A stretch of DNA of 43,938 bases from Lysobacteraceae bacterium. Lineage in GTDB: Bacteria; Pseudomonadota; Gammaproteobacteria; Xanthomonadales; Rhodanobacteraceae. The position numbers and the translations under genes were made by a program. The stretch spans positions 1 through 43,938 of the forward strand of contig JAGWVM010000010.1 in NCBI GenBank assembly GCA_018970895.1, in the 5' to 3' direction. Below the pieces are notes generated by a model that was not told where the DNA came from, did not search any database, and worked only from the letters and a program-made list of their open reading frames with translations. This document shows, in pieces, positions 11,019 to 20,287 of this stretch; the first letter of the stretch is position 1, and each line of letters opens with the position of its first letter.

Positions 11019-11042
11019 AAAGCCTCCTCGTGAGGCTTTTTT
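11019..11042 (+). terminator. Intrinsic terminator after tRNA-fMet
   Basis: AAAGCCTC (11019-11026) pairs with GAGGCTTT (11032-11039) across loop CTCGT, and the 3' arm runs into a six-T tract (11037-11042). It sits 18 bases beyond the tRNA CCA end. An alternative upstream stem, CTTTCTT (11004-11010) with AAGAAAG (11016-11022), would consume the first bases of the terminator arm, so the two folds are mutually exclusive. Confidence 0.85.
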
Positions 11043-11168
11043 GTTGGGCGCATGGAAGCGTCGCCAGCCGGCCGAGGGAGGCGTCCCGTGGGCGTCGCGG
11101 CACGGAAAGGCTGGAGAGCCGGCACATCGGCGAGTTGAGGGAATGGGCCGCTATGAGCCCATTTTTTG
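11043..11168 (+). promoter_or_regulatory. rimP leader with terminal terminator-like hairpin
   Basis: About 150 bases of non-coding leader separate the tRNA terminator from rimP. Its end carries ATGGGC (11143-11148) / GCCCAT (11157-11162) followed by a T-run (11162-11167), an intrinsic terminator 24 bases before the rimP ATG. A long-range pairing, CCAGCC (11064-11069) with GGCTGG (11109-11114), is possible upstream. A conserved attenuator-like leader upstream of rimP-nusA has been described bioinformatically in gammaproteobacteria (the rimP leader), and this looks like a member. I infer conditional read-through, because no other promoter is visible before rimP. Confidence 0.65.
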
Positions 11169-11191
11169 TTTCTGGCACCGGAAAACCGACC

Positions 11192-11719
11192 ATGGATACC
11201 CTGGCACTGGCACAACGGTTCAGCGAAGTTCTGGCAGATCTCCAGCTGGAATGTCTCGGCGTGGAGTTCACCCCGTCGCAGGGCCAGAGTACGCTTCGGG
11301 TTTACCTGGACGTCCTGGACCACTCCGGAGGGCGCGAGGTCGGCATCGACGACTGCGAAGCGGCCAGCCGCGAGCTGTCGGCCCTGCTGGACGTCGAGGA
11401 TCCGGTCCCCGGTCATTACGTGCTCGAGGTGTCCTCGCCGGGCATCGACCGGCCGCTGTTCACGGCCGAGCAGTTCGCCCGGGTGCTCGGGCAGGAAGTG
11501 AAGGTGCTGCTGAAGGCGCCGATCGAGGGTCGCCGCCGCCTGCGCGGCAAGTTGCAGCAGGTGGAAGGCGAGCGGATCGTGCTGGAGGCGGAAGGCAAGT
11601 CGTTCGAATTCGACCAGGCGGACGTGGAAAGCGCCCGCGTGGTGCCGGACTGGGTGGCGCTCGGTTACGTGCCGCAGCCCAAGCCGGGTGGCAAGAAGCC
11701 GGCCGGGAAGGCCAAGTAA
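11192..11719 (+). CDS. rimP: Ribosome maturation factor RimP
   Basis: Cytoplasmic assembly factor for the 30S subunit, 175 residues. The N-terminal domain begins [20 protein letters not shown] and contains the signature [18 protein letters not shown], then [36 protein letters not shown], the most conserved part of the family. The C-terminal SH3-like domain (about residues 95-160) contains [20 protein letters not shown], and a Lys/Gly/Pro-rich tail closes the protein. Start placed at 11192: the frame is open upstream, but those codons run through the leader hairpin and do not resemble RimP. First gene of the rimP-nusA-infB-rbfA-truB operon. Confidence 0.93.
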   Translation: MDTLALAQRFSEVLADLQLECLGVEFTPSQGQSTLRVYLDVLDHSGGREVGIDDCEAASRELSALLDVEDPVPGHYVLEVSSPGIDRPLFTAEQFARVLGQEVKVLLKAPIEGRRRLRGKLQQVEGERIVLEAEGKSFEFDQADVESARVVPDWVALGYVPQPKPGGKKPAGKAK

Positions 11720-11773
11720 GACCCATCCCTAGCGAGCGGGCGCCGGCATGCGGCGGCCCACGGAGTAGCTGCA

Positions 11774-13279
11774 ATGAGCAAAGAACTGTTGCTGGTCGTC
11801 GACGCGGTCGCCAATGAAAAGGGCGTGCCGCGCGAGGTCATCTTCGAGGCGATGGAAGCCGCGCTGGCGTCTGCGGCCAAGAAGCGCTACCCGGACGAGG
11901 ATCCGGACATCCGCGTCGAGATCGACCGCCAGTCCGGCGAGTACGAGACCTTCCGCCGCTGGGAAGTGATCGCCGACGACGGCGAGATGGAGTCGCCGTT
12001 CTACCAGGTGCGCCTGATGGACGCCGTGGACGAGCGCGAGGATGCGCAGGTCGGCGAGTTCGTCGAGCAGCAGATCGAGAATGCCGAGTTCGGGCGCATC
12101 GCCGCACAGGCCGCCAAGCAGGTGATCGTGCAGCGTGTGCGCGAGGCCGAGCGGCAACAGGTGGTCGACGCTTTCCGCGATCGCGTGGGCGAGCTGGTGG
12201 TGGGCATCGTCAAGCGCGTCGAGCGCGGCAATGTCTATCTCGACCTGGGCAGCAACGCCGAGGCCTTCATTCCGCGGGACAAGACCATTGCGCGCGAGTC
12301 GCATCGCGTGGGCGACCGCGTGCGCGGCTACCTCTACGAGGTGAAGTCCGAAGTGCGCGGTCCGCAGCTGTTCGTGTCGCGCGCCGCGCCGGAATTCATG
12401 ATCGAACTGTTCAAGCTCGAGGTGCCGGAAGTCGGCCAGGGCCTGGTCGAGATCAAGGGCTGCGCCCGTGACCCGGGCGACCGCGCCAAGATCGCCGTGC
12501 AGGCCCACGACAGTCGCACCGATCCGATCGGCGCGTGCATCGGCATGCGCGGCTCGCGCGTGCAGGCGGTGTCCAACGAGCTCAACGGCGAGCGCGTTGA
12601 CATCATCCTGTGGCATGAAAATCAGGCTCAGTTCGTCATCAACGCGATGGCGCCGGCCGAGGTGCAGTCCATCATCATGGACGAGGAAAAGCACTCGATG
12701 GATATCGCGGTGGCCGAGGACAAGCTGTCCCAGGCCATCGGCCGCGGTGGCCAGAACGTGCGCCTGGCCAGCAAGCTCACCGGCTGGCAGCTCAACGTGA
12801 TGACGCAGGATCAGGTCACCGCCAAGAGCGAGGCCGAGCAGCAGGCCGCGCGCGTGCTGTTCATGGAGAAGCTCGAGGTGGACGAGGAGATCGCCAACAT
12901 CCTGGTTCAGGAAGGCTTCTCCAGCGTCGAGGAAATCGCCTATGTGCCCAGCGCCGAACTGCTGGCGGTGGAGGGCTTCGACGAGGACATCGTCGAGGAA
13001 CTGCGCGCCCGCGCCCGCGACGCGCTGCTCACCGAGGCGCTGGCGGCGGAAGAGGGTATCGAGGAGCATCAGCCTTCCGAAGAGCTGCTGGCGCTCGATG
13101 GCATGGACGAGGCCACCGCGTATGCGCTGGCGGCCCGTGAAATAAGCACTGTGGACGATCTGGCCGACCTCGCGGTCGACGACCTGATCGATATCGAAGG
13201 CATAGACGAAGAGCGCGCTGCCGCGCTGATCATGGCCGCACGTGCGCCGATGATCGAGCGACTGGAGAAGGGCGGCTAA
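11774..13279 (+). CDS. nusA: Transcription termination/antitermination protein NusA
   Basis: RNA polymerase-associated elongation factor of 501 residues that modulates pausing, intrinsic termination and antitermination. Order of domains: N-terminal RNAP-binding domain (1 to about 125), S1 domain (about 135-200, [23 protein letters not shown]), two KH domains (about 205-345, with [18 protein letters not shown] and [20 protein letters not shown]), and two C-terminal acidic repeats (about 365-425 and 435-495), the type that contacts the alpha-subunit CTD and relieves NusA autoinhibition. Having both acidic repeats matches the E. coli architecture. NusA autoregulates this operon in E. coli; the leader terminators upstream would be natural targets here. 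Confidence 0.97.
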   Translation: MSKELLLVVDAVANEKGVPREVIFEAMEAALASAAKKRYPDEDPDIRVEIDRQSGEYETFRRWEVIADDGEMESPFYQVRLMDAVDEREDAQVGEFVEQQIENAEFGRIAAQAAKQVIVQRVREAERQQVVDAFRDRVGELVVGIVKRVERGNVYLDLGSNAEAFIPRDKTIARESHRVGDRVRGYLYEVKSEVRGPQLFVSRAAPEFMIELFKLEVPEVGQGLVEIKGCARDPGDRAKIAVQAHDSRTDPIGACIGMRGSRVQAVSNELNGERVDIILWHENQAQFVINAMAPAEVQSIIMDEEKHSMDIAVAEDKLSQAIGRGGQNVRLASKLTGWQLNVMTQDQVTAKSEAEQQAARVLFMEKLEVDEEIANILVQEGFSSVEEIAYVPSAELLAVEGFDEDIVEELRARARDALLTEALAAEEGIEEHQPSEELLALDGMDEATAYALAAREISTVDDLADLAVDDLIDIEGIDEERAAALIMAARAPMIERLEKGG

Positions 13280-13290
13280 CCGCGAGCGGA

Positions 13291-13337
13291 CGCGCCCTGG
13301 AAGGGCGCGCCGGGGAGGGCCTCATCGAAGGCTCTCC
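13291..13337 (+). other. Tandem hairpins between nusA and infB
   Basis: Two adjacent stem-loops occupy the 131-base nusA-infB gap. CGCGCCC (13291-13297) pairs with GGGCGCG (13303-13309) over loop TGGAA. GGAGGGCC (13314-13321) pairs with GGCTCTCC (13330-13337) with one G-U over an 8-base loop. Neither is followed by a U-run. They are candidates for mRNA processing or for stabilising the two halves of the operon transcript differently. Confidence 0.55.
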
Positions 13338-13410
13338 ACCAGGGATGGAGGTGGACGTGCAGGCGAGGCCGCACGGACGATAGGCGCGGGAACGGCGGAG
13401 AAAGAACACG

Positions 13411-16182
13411 ATGTCGGATATCACGATCAAACAACTTGCCGAGCAGGTGAAGATGCCGGTGGACAAGCTGCTCGGTCAGCTTGCGGAAGCTGGCATGAAA
13501 TTCTCTTCCCCCGAGCAGTTCATCAGCACCACTGAAAGGATGAAACTGCTTGGCTTTCTGCGTCGCACCCACGGCAAGAACGAGGCTGCGCCGGAAGCTG
13601 ATGACGCCGCGCCGCGCCAGATCACGCTCAAGCGCCGCAAGGTCAGCGAGCTTAAGGTCGCCACGCCCGGCGGGCGCGGTGCGCCGTCCAGTGCCAAGAC
13701 GGTGAACGTGGAAGTGCGCGCCAAGCGCACCTATGTCAAGCGCAGCGTCATCGCCGAAGAGGCCGGTGTCGACAGCGAGCGCGAGGAGGCCGTGCGCAAG
13801 CTTGCCGAGTCGCAGCAACAGCGCGAGCACGAGGAGCGCGAGCGCCTCGAGGCGGAGCGTCGTCGCGAGGAGGAGGCGCGCCAGCGCGCCGCCGAGGAGC
13901 AGCATGCCGCCGACGAAGCAAAGCGTGCGGCCGAGGCTGCCGCTGCGCAGGCGGTCGAAGCCGCCACGCCGGCGGCCGCCGAGGCCCCGGTCAGCGCGGG
14001 AGCGGATGAGCCCGCTTCGGCCCGGGAGCCGGCACAGGCCGCTCCGTCCACCGGCGGCACGACCGATCACAGTGCGTTCGGCATGATCGTGCCGCGCATC
14101 CACGAGCCGCGTCGCCGCGAGAAGAAGGTCGTGGTGGCCGCCCCTCCGGCACCCGCACCGGCCCCGGCTCCTGCCGCGGCACCGGCCAGTGGCGATGCGG
14201 GCAGCCGCAACGCCAAGGCCAAGCATGGTCGCGATCGCGATGATGCGCCGGGTGGCAAGCGTTTCGCGGGAGGCGAGCTGCACCTGTCCGATGCCGATCG
14301 TGCCCGCCGCTCCAGCAAGCGCGGCAAGCCCGGGCGCGGTGGTCGCGACGCGGTGCGTGGCGGTGCTTCTGCCGCCTCGTCGGGTGGTCCGCACGGCTTC
14401 ACCCGTCCGACCGCCGCGGTGGTGCGCGAGGTGGTGGTGGGCGACGCCAACCTGGTCGCCGACCTGGCGCAGAAGATGGCGGTCAAGGGGTCGGAAGTGG
14501 TCAAGGCGCTCTTCAAGATGGGCGTGATGGCCACCATCAACCAGACCATCGACCACGACACCGCGGTGCTGGTGGTCGAGGAGCTCGGCCACAAGGCCGT
14601 GGCCGCGAGCGAAGACAACGCCGAGGCGGCGCTGGCCGCGCACACCCAGAACGCCGAGCTGGACGGCGAGAAGGTGGCGCGTCCGCCGGTGGTCACCATC
14701 ATGGGCCATGTCGACCACGGCAAGACCTCGCTGCTGGACTTCATCCGCCGCGCCAAGGTGGCGGCGGGCGAGGCGGGTGGCATCACCCAGCACATCGGCG
14801 CGTACCACGTGGATACGCCGAAGGGCGTGATCACCTTCCTGGATACCCCCGGCCACGCGGCATTCACCTCGATGCGCGCCCGCGGCGCCCAGTCCACCGA
14901 TATCGTGGTGCTGGTGGTTGCGGCCGATGACGGCGTCATGCCGCAGACCAAGGAGGCCGTGCAGCACGCCCGTGCCGCCAAGGTGCCGCTGATCGTCGCG
15001 CTCAACAAGATGGACAAGTCCGACGCCAACCCGGACAACGTCAAGCAGGGCCTGGCGAACCTGGAAGTGGTCCCGGAGGACTGGGGCGGCGACACCATGT
15101 TCGTGCCGGTGTCGGCCAAGACCGGCATGGGCGTGGACGAGCTGCTCGATGCGATCTCGGTGCAGGCCGAGGTGATGGAGTTGAAGGCGGTCGAGGACGG
15201 TCCGGCGTCGGGCGTGGTGATCGAGTCCAGCCTGGACAAGGGCCGCGGTCCGGTGGCCACGGTGCTGGTGCAGCAGGGCACGCTCAAGCGTGGCGACTTC
15301 GTCGTCTGCGGTATCGAGTACGGCCGCATGCGCGCGCTGGTGGACGAGCGCGGCAAGACCGTGCAGGAAGCTGGTCCATCGATCCCGGTGCAGGTGCTCG
15401 GCCTTTCCGGCGTGCCGGAGGCGGGCGATGATTTCGTGGTCGTGGCCGACGAGCGGCTGGCCCGCGAAGTGGCCGCCGAGCGCCAGCAGAAGCGCCGCGA
15501 GACGCGCCTGGTCAGCAAGGCCAACCGCCTCGAGGACATCATCGCCCAGATGGGGCAGGGTGCCGAGCAGCAGACGCTCAACATCCTGGTCAAGGCGGAC
15601 GTGCAGGGCTCGGTCGAGGCGTTGCGCGAGTCGCTTGGTGCGATCGGCAACGAGAACGTGAAGGTCAACGTGATCGCGGCCGGCGTCGGTGGCATCACCG
15701 AGTCCGACGCCACCCTGGCGGCGGCGTCCAAGGCGCTGGTGATCGGCTTCAACGTGCGCGCCGACGCGTCGGCGCGCAAGGTGATCGACACCGCCGGCCT
15801 GGACGTGCGCTACTTCTCGATCATCTACGACGTGATCGACCAGGTGAAGCAGGCCGCGTCCGGTCTGCTGGGCGTGGAGATCCGCGAGGAGATCATCGGC
15901 ATCGCCCAGGTGCGCGAGGTGTTCCGCAGCTCCAAGTTCGGCGCGGTCGCCGGCTGCATGGTCACCGAGGGCTCGGTCAAGCGTTCCAAGCCGATCCGCG
16001 TGCTGCGCGACAACACCGTGGTCTTCGAGGGCGAGCTGGAGTCGCTGCGCCGCTTCAAGGATCTGGTCGACGAGGTGCGCAACGGCATGGAATGCGGTAT
16101 CGCCGTGAAGCAGTACAACGACGTCAAGGTCGGCGACCAGATCGAGTGCTTCGAGCGCATCGAGGTGGCCCGCACGCTGTAA
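13411..16182 (+). CDS. infB: Translation initiation factor IF-2
   Basis: GTPase of 923 residues that brings fMet-tRNA to the 30S P site and promotes subunit joining. It has an N-terminal IF2_N module (residues 1-50, [20 protein letters not shown]), a long charged Ala/Glu/Arg-rich coiled linker (about 115-230), a Pro/Ala-rich stretch, and a second IF2_N-like module (about 340-395). The G domain has G1 GHVDHGKT at 432-439, G3 DTPGH from 478, G4 NKMD at 532-535 and G5 SAKTG. Domains II, III and the C-terminal fMet-binding region follow (ending [11 protein letters not shown]). Shorter forms from internal starts are known in enterobacteria; I cannot tell whether they occur here. Confidence 0.97.
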   Translation: MSDITIKQLAEQVKMPVDKLLGQLAEAGMKFSSPEQFISTTERMKLLGFLRRTHGKNEAAPEADDAAPRQITLKRRKVSELKVATPGGRGAPSSAKTVNVEVRAKRTYVKRSVIAEEAGVDSEREEAVRKLAESQQQREHEERERLEAERRREEEARQRAAEEQHAADEAKRAAEAAAAQAVEAATPAAAEAPVSAGADEPASAREPAQAAPSTGGTTDHSAFGMIVPRIHEPRRREKKVVVAAPPAPAPAPAPAAAPASGDAGSRNAKAKHGRDRDDAPGGKRFAGGELHLSDADRARRSSKRGKPGRGGRDAVRGGASAASSGGPHGFTRPTAAVVREVVVGDANLVADLAQKMAVKGSEVVKALFKMGVMATINQTIDHDTAVLVVEELGHKAVAASEDNAEAALAAHTQNAELDGEKVARPPVVTIMGHVDHGKTSLLDFIRRAKVAAGEAGGITQHIGAYHVDTPKGVITFLDTPGHAAFTSMRARGAQSTDIVVLVVAADDGVMPQTKEAVQHARAAKVPLIVALNKMDKSDANPDNVKQGLANLEVVPEDWGGDTMFVPVSAKTGMGVDELLDAISVQAEVMELKAVEDGPASGVVIESSLDKGRGPVATVLVQQGTLKRGDFVVCGIEYGRMRALVDERGKTVQEAGPSIPVQVLGLSGVPEAGDDFVVVADERLAREVAAERQQKRRETRLVSKANRLEDIIAQMGQGAEQQTLNILVKADVQGSVEALRESLGAIGNENVKVNVIAAGVGGITESDATLAAASKALVIGFNVRADASARKVIDTAGLDVRYFSIIYDVIDQVKQAASGLLGVEIREEIIGIAQVREVFRSSKFGAVAGCMVTEGSVKRSKPIRVLRDNTVVFEGELESLRRFKDLVDEVRNGMECGIAVKQYNDVKVGDQIECFERIEVARTL

Positions 16183-16232
16183 CGGACCGTCCGGGCCGGC
16201 GTTTTGCGCCGGACCCGCGGCCCGAGATACGG

Positions 16233-16267
16233 AGCCCGGGCAGGCCTGCCCGGGCTTCCTGCTTTTT
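16233..16267 (+). terminator. Perfect 24-nt palindrome with T-rich tail, infB-rbfA gap
   Basis: AGCCCGGGCAGG (16233-16244) is followed directly by its exact complement CCTGCCCGGGCT (16245-16256), then TCCTGCTTTTT. The RNA would form a stem of about ten base pairs with a small loop. Because the T-run starts about seven bases after the stem it is an imperfect intrinsic terminator. Inside an operon it more likely attenuates or protects than fully terminates. Confidence 0.55.
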
Positions 16268-16304
16268 GTGAACATCCGGCGCGCTGCGCCCGAAGGAGGC
16301 CCCC

Positions 16305-16679
16305 ATGCCCTCACGCGATTTCAAACGGACCGACCGGGTCGGTGCCGAACTGCGCCGCGAACTTGGCCTGCTGGTGCACGCCGCCGTTCGCGACCACGCA
16401 CTGCCTTCGGTGAGCGTGTCCGACGTCGAGGTGACCCGTGACATGGACTGGGCCACGGTGTGGATCACCGCCCTGCAGGCCGAGCAGGCGCCGGTGGCGC
16501 TGAAGGCGCTGAAGGAACTGGCCGGCGAGTTCCGCCGCTCGCTTGCCCGCGGCATGCGCCTGCGGCGGGTGCCGGAGCTGCGCTTCAAGTACGACGACTC
16601 GGTCGACAAGGGCGAGCGCATCGATCAGCTGCTGCGCGCCGACGAGCCGACGGCGGCCGATGGAGCCGACGAGGACTGA
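16305..16679 (+). CDS. rbfA: Ribosome-binding factor A
   Basis: Single KH-type domain protein (124 residues) that binds the 5' helix of 16S rRNA during late 30S maturation and is important in the cold. It starts MPSRDFKRTDRVGAELRRELG and contains SVSDVEVTRDMDWATVWIT and the conserved RVPELRFKYDDSVDKGERI, which fix the family. A strong ribosome-binding site (AAGGAGG) lies eight bases upstream. The stop codon overlaps the truB ATG by one base, so RbfA and TruB are probably translationally coupled. Confidence 0.96.
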   Translation: MPSRDFKRTDRVGAELRRELGLLVHAAVRDHALPSVSVSDVEVTRDMDWATVWITALQAEQAPVALKALKELAGEFRRSLARGMRLRRVPELRFKYDDSVDKGERIDQLLRADEPTAADGADED

Positions 16680-17596
16680 TGGGTCGGATCGTTTTCCGCG
16701 AGCTGCATGGCCTGGTGCTGCTCGACAAGCCGCTGGGGCTGAGTTCCAACCAGGCGCTGCAGGACGTGCGCCGGCTGTTCCGGGCCGCCAAGGGCGGCCA
16801 CACCGGGGCGCTCGACCCCCTGGCCAGCGGCCTGCTGCCGCTGTGCTTCGGCGAGGGCACCAAGCTGGCGACGCACCTGCTCGGTGCCCGCAAGGCGTAT
16901 CGGGCCACCTGCCGGCTGGGCGTCACCACCACCACGGGTGACCTGGAGGGCGAAGTGGTCGGCGAGCGCCCGGTGCCGGCGCTGGACGACGCGATGATCG
17001 AGGCGGCACTGGCGCCGCTGCGCGGACGCATCCGCCACGTGCCACCGGCGTATTCGGCGATCAAGCAGGGCGGCGAGCCGCTCTACCTCAAGGCGCGCCG
17101 GGGCGAGGTGGTGGATGTGCCGGCCCGCGAGGTCGACGTGCACCGGCTGGCCCTGGTCGGCCGGGAGGGCGACCGGCTGCACCTGGACATCGAGTGCGGC
17201 ACCGGGACCTATATCCGCAGTCTCGCGGTCGACCTGGGCGAGGCGCTGGGGTGCGGCGCACACCTGACCGCATTGCGCCGGACATGGGTGGAACCCTTCA
17301 TGTCGCCCCGCATGCACACGCTGGACGAGCTGCGCGAGCGTGCCGGGCAGGGCGACGAGGTCCTGCTCGAGGCGCTGTTGCCGGTGACCGCGGCAGTGGC
17401 CCACCTGCCGGCGGTCCGCCTGGATGCCGCGCAGGGCCAGGCGATGGCGCAGGGACGCCGGATCCCCTGGGATGCGTCGGTCAGCGGTCTTTGCGCGGCG
17501 TTCGCCGATGATGGGGCCCTGCTGGCCCTCGTCGAGCGCGACGCGCAAGGGCTGCTGCGGGTGCAGCGCGGCTTCAACCTGCCGCCCGGCGGCTGA
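16679..17596 (+). CDS. truB: tRNA pseudouridine(55) synthase TruB
   Basis: Isomerises U55 to pseudouridine in the T loop of tRNAs. 305 residues. Catalytic Asp46 is in the family motif GHTGALDPLASGLLPLCFGEGTK; the KAYRATCRLGVTTTTGDLEGE and CGTGTYIRSLAVDLGEALG motifs are also present, with a C-terminal PUA-like domain (about residues 235-305). Start is the ATG at 16679, overlapping the rbfA stop (TGATG); the frame extends upstream only through rbfA. It is the last gene before the rpsO promoter. Confidence 0.97.
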   Translation: MGRIVFRELHGLVLLDKPLGLSSNQALQDVRRLFRAAKGGHTGALDPLASGLLPLCFGEGTKLATHLLGARKAYRATCRLGVTTTTGDLEGEVVGERPVPALDDAMIEAALAPLRGRIRHVPPAYSAIKQGGEPLYLKARRGEVVDVPAREVDVHRLALVGREGDRLHLDIECGTGTYIRSLAVDLGEALGCGAHLTALRRTWVEPFMSPRMHTLDELRERAGQGDEVLLEALLPVTAAVAHLPAVRLDAAQGQAMAQGRRIPWDASVSGLCAAFADDGALLALVERDAQGLLRVQRGFNLPPGG

Positions 17597-17644
17597 TCCG
17601 CCCACGCGGTTCGGCGACAGCGCGGTGGCGAAGGCATGACGGTC

Positions 17645-17674
17645 TTGTTGTGGCGCGGCTCCCGTCGCTACAAT
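17645..17674 (+). promoter_or_regulatory. rpsO promoter
   Basis: TTGTTG (17645-17650) and TACAAT (17669-17674) are spaced by 18 bases, in the gap after truB. The expected start near 17681 gives a leader of about 100 nt that contains the long hairpin at 17708-17755. A separate rpsO-pnp promoter downstream of truB is also known in E. coli. Confidence 0.65.
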
Positions 17675-17707
17675 ACGGAGCTTGATTCCATCGTTCCAAT
17701 CAACCAG

Positions 17708-17755
17708 GCGAAGCTTGCGCAACGTCATCGCGCGGTGACGTTGCGCAAGCTTCGC
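17708..17755 (+). promoter_or_regulatory. Perfect 20-bp stem-loop in the rpsO leader
   Basis: GCGAAGCTTGCGCAACGTCA (17708-17727) and its exact complement TGACGTTGCGCAAGCTTCGC (17736-17755) flank the 8-base loop TCGCGCGG. The stem ends 25 bases before the rpsO ATG, just upstream of the ribosome-binding site (GAGGAAGAG); ATTCGCTTTTG follows. It could be an RNase III site, an S15 operator, or an inefficient terminator. In E. coli the RNase III hairpin that sets PNPase autoregulation lies between rpsO and pnp; here that gap is only 18 bases and has no hairpin. Confidence 0.8.
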
Positions 17756-17780
17756 ATTCGCTTTTGAGGAAGAGATACCC

Positions 17781-18050
17781 ATGTCCCTGACCGCAGAACA
17801 GACCAGCAAGATCATTGCTGAATTCGGCCGCGTGCCCAACGACACCGGTTCGCCGGAAGTGCAGGTGGCCCTGCTGTCGGCCCGCATCGAGCACCTCACC
17901 GGCCACTTCAAGACCCACAAGCAGGACCATCACTCGCGTCGCGGCCTGCTGCAGCTGGTCAACCGCCGCAAGAGCCTGCTCGCGTATCTGAAGGATCGCG
18001 ACCTGGCTCGCTACCAGAGCCTGATCGAACGTCTCGGCCTCCGCCGTTAA
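17781..18050 (+). CDS. rpsO: 30S ribosomal protein S15
   Basis: Primary 16S rRNA-binding protein of the small subunit platform, 89 residues, the exact family length. It begins [32 protein letters not shown] and carries [26 protein letters not shown], the helix-loop region that contacts rRNA helices 20-22. It has its own promoter and a long leader hairpin. S15 represses its own translation in several bacteria through unrelated mRNA structures, so the hairpin upstream is a candidate control element. pnp follows after 18 bases. Confidence 0.98.
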   Translation: MSLTAEQTSKIIAEFGRVPNDTGSPEVQVALLSARIEHLTGHFKTHKQDHHSRRGLLQLVNRRKSLLAYLKDRDLARYQSLIERLGLRR

Positions 18051-18068
18051 CCCACGAGGAGACCCAAC

Positions 18069-20174
18069 GTGGCGAAAGTAACCAAGTCATTCCAGTACGG
18101 TAATCACGAAGTCACACTGGAGACGGGCGAAATCGCCCGCCAGGCATCCGGTGCGGTCATGGTCAGCATGGGCGGCACCGTGGTGCTGGTCACCGCGGTG
18201 GCGGCGACCAAGCCCCGCGAGGGCCAGGACTTCTTCCCGCTCACCGTGGACTACGTCGAGAAGTTCTACTCCGCCGGCCGCATCCCGGGCGGCTTCTTCA
18301 AGCGCGAAGGTCGTCCGACCGAGAAGGAGACGCTGACTTCGCGTCTGATCGATCGTCCGGTGCGCCCGCTGTTCCCGGAAGACTTCAAGAACGAAGTGCA
18401 GGTGATCGCCCAGGTCGTCTCGCTGAATCCGGAAGTCGACGGCGACATCCCGGCGATGCTCGGTGCCTCCGCGGCGCTGTCGCTGGCCGGCATCCCGTTC
18501 CAGGGGCCGATCGGCGCTGCCCGCGTCGGTTACGTCAATGGCCAGTATGTGCTGAACCCGACGCACACCGAGCTGAAGACTTCCGACCTCGACCTGGTCG
18601 TGGCCGGCACCTCCGGCGCCGTGCTGATGGTGGAGTCGGAGGCCAAGCTGCTGTCCGAGGACGTGATGCTGGGCGCCGTGATGTTCGGTCACCAGCAGAT
18701 GCAGATCGCGATCAATGCGATCGCCGAGCTGGCCGCCGAGGCCGCCAAGCCGTCGTGGAACTGGCAGCCGCCGGCCCGCAACGAGTCGCTGGTCGCCGCG
18801 CTCAAGGGCGCCGTGGGCGACAAGCTCGAGCAGGCCTTCCAGGTGCGCGACAAGCTGCAGCGCCGCGACGCCATCTCGGCGATCAAGGCCGAGGTGATGG
18901 AGTCGCTGAAGGCCTCCGCCGAGCAGCACGGCTGGACCACCGCCGAGCTGGGCAAGGAGTTTGCCGAGCTCGAGTACCGCACCATGCGCGACAGCGTGCT
19001 GAAGACCAAGGTGCGCATCGACGGCCGTCAGCTCGACGACGTGCGTCCGATCACCGTGCGCGTCGGCGTGCTGCCGCGCACCCACGGTTCGGCGCTGTTC
19101 ACCCGCGGCGAAACCCAGGCGCTGGTCGTCACCACGCTGGGCACCGCGCGCGATGCACAGATCATCGATGCGCCGGAAGGCGAGTCGAAGGATCCGTTCC
19201 TGTTCCACTACAACTTCCCGCCGTTCTCGGTGGGCGAGGCCGGTCGCTTCGGCGCGCCGAAGCGTCGCGAGATCGGCCACGGTCGCCTCGCCAAGCGCGG
19301 CGTGCAGGCGGTCAAGCCGGGCATGGACGAGTTTCCCTACGTGGTGCGCGTGGTCTCGGAGATCACCGAGTCGAACGGCTCTTCGTCGATGGCCTCCGTG
19401 TGCGGCTCTTCGCTGGCGATGATGGACGCGGGCGTGCCGCTGAAGGCACCGGTTGCGGGCATCGCGATGGGCCTGGTGAAGGAGGGCAACGACTTCGTCG
19501 TGCTGTCGGACATCCTGGGCGACGAGGATCACCTCGGCGACATGGATTTCAAGGTGGCCGGCAGCGCCGATGGCATCTCCGCACTGCAGATGGACATCAA
19601 GATCGACGGCATCACCGAGGAGATCATGAAGGTGGCGCTGGCGCAGGCCAAGCGCGGTCGCCTGCACATCCTGGGCGAGATGGCCAAGGTGATCAGCACG
19701 CCGCGCTCGGAGATGAGCGAGTACGCCCCGCGCCTGCTTACCATCAAGATCCACCCGGACAAGATCCGCGAGGTCATCGGCAAGGGCGGCGCCACCATCC
19801 GCTCGATCACCGAAGAAACCGGCACCACCATCGACATCAGCGACGACGGTACCGTGGTGATCGCCTCGGTCAACCGCAACGCCGCCGAGGATGCGAAGAA
19901 GCGCATCGAACAGATCGTCTCCGACGTCGAGCCGGGCCGCATCTACGAGGGCAAGGTCGCCAAGCTGATGGATTTCGGCGCGTTCGTCACGATCATGCCG
20001 GGCAAGGATGGTCTGGTGCATGTGTCGCAGATCTCCTCCGAGCGCGTCGAGAAGGTGTCCGACAAGCTGAAGGAAGGCGATATCGTCAAGGTGAAGGTGC
20101 TGGAAGTGGACAAGCAGGGCCGTATCCGTCTGTCCATGAAGGCGGTGACCGAGGACGAAGCCGCCGGCGCCTGA
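18069..20174 (+). CDS. pnp: Polyribonucleotide nucleotidyltransferase (PNPase)
   Basis: Trimeric phosphorolytic 3'-5' exoribonuclease and degradosome component, 701 residues. Two RNase PH domains (about 1-220 and 310-540; [20 protein letters not shown] in the catalytic second core), separated by an all-alpha domain, are followed by a KH domain ([24 protein letters not shown]) and an S1 domain ([34 protein letters not shown]). The GTG start at 18069 gives [20 protein letters not shown], a typical family N-terminus, with GAGGAGA as ribosome-binding site. No room exists for the classical pnp leader hairpin upstream. Confidence 0.97.
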   Translation: MAKVTKSFQYGNHEVTLETGEIARQASGAVMVSMGGTVVLVTAVAATKPREGQDFFPLTVDYVEKFYSAGRIPGGFFKREGRPTEKETLTSRLIDRPVRPLFPEDFKNEVQVIAQVVSLNPEVDGDIPAMLGASAALSLAGIPFQGPIGAARVGYVNGQYVLNPTHTELKTSDLDLVVAGTSGAVLMVESEAKLLSEDVMLGAVMFGHQQMQIAINAIAELAAEAAKPSWNWQPPARNESLVAALKGAVGDKLEQAFQVRDKLQRRDAISAIKAEVMESLKASAEQHGWTTAELGKEFAELEYRTMRDSVLKTKVRIDGRQLDDVRPITVRVGVLPRTHGSALFTRGETQALVVTTLGTARDAQIIDAPEGESKDPFLFHYNFPPFSVGEAGRFGAPKRREIGHGRLAKRGVQAVKPGMDEFPYVVRVVSEITESNGSSSMASVCGSSLAMMDAGVPLKAPVAGIAMGLVKEGNDFVVLSDILGDEDHLGDMDFKVAGSADGISALQMDIKIDGITEEIMKVALAQAKRGRLHILGEMAKVISTPRSEMSEYAPRLLTIKIHPDKIREVIGKGGATIRSITEETGTTIDISDDGTVVIASVNRNAAEDAKKRIEQIVSDVEPGRIYEGKVAKLMDFGAFVTIMPGKDGLVHVSQISSERVEKVSDKLKEGDIVKVKVLEVDKQGRIRLSMKAVTEDEAAGA

Positions 20175-20197
20175 TCGGTCCCGGTTCGCTGAATCGC

Positions 20198-20235
20198 ACG
20201 AGGGCCCGGCGGCAACGCCGGGCCCTCGTCGTTTT
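20198..20235 (+). terminator. Terminator after pnp
   Basis: ACGAGGGCCCGGCG (20198-20211) and CGCCGGGCCCTCGT (20216-20229) form a perfect 14-bp stem capped by the GNRA tetraloop GCAA, followed by CGTTTTA. A strong intrinsic terminator closing the rpsO-pnp unit. Confidence 0.88.
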
Positions 20236-20250
20236 ATCGCCACGCCCATT

Positions 20251-20259
20251 TGCTACGAT
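20251..20259 (+). promoter_or_regulatory. Possible extended -10 element for phaE-phaC
   Basis: TGCTACGAT (20251-20259) fits an extended -10 box 29 bases before the phaE ATG. No good -35 is seen; the expected place overlaps the T-run of the pnp terminator. Tentative. Confidence 0.35.
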
Positions 20260-20287
20260 GCCCCGTGTCACGCATCCGGAGGCAGGC

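Noticed and set aside
13276..16314. About 1000-codon minus-strand frame opposite infB
   Set aside because: Shadow of infB; composition is not protein-like and no motif is visible.
18051..18068. Classical RNase III hairpin between rpsO and pnp
   Set aside because: Only 18 bases are present and no stem can form; the hairpin found is upstream of rpsO instead.
18087..20249. Long minus-strand frame opposite pnp
   Set aside because: Shadow of pnp, no start context, His/Asp/Arg-rich.
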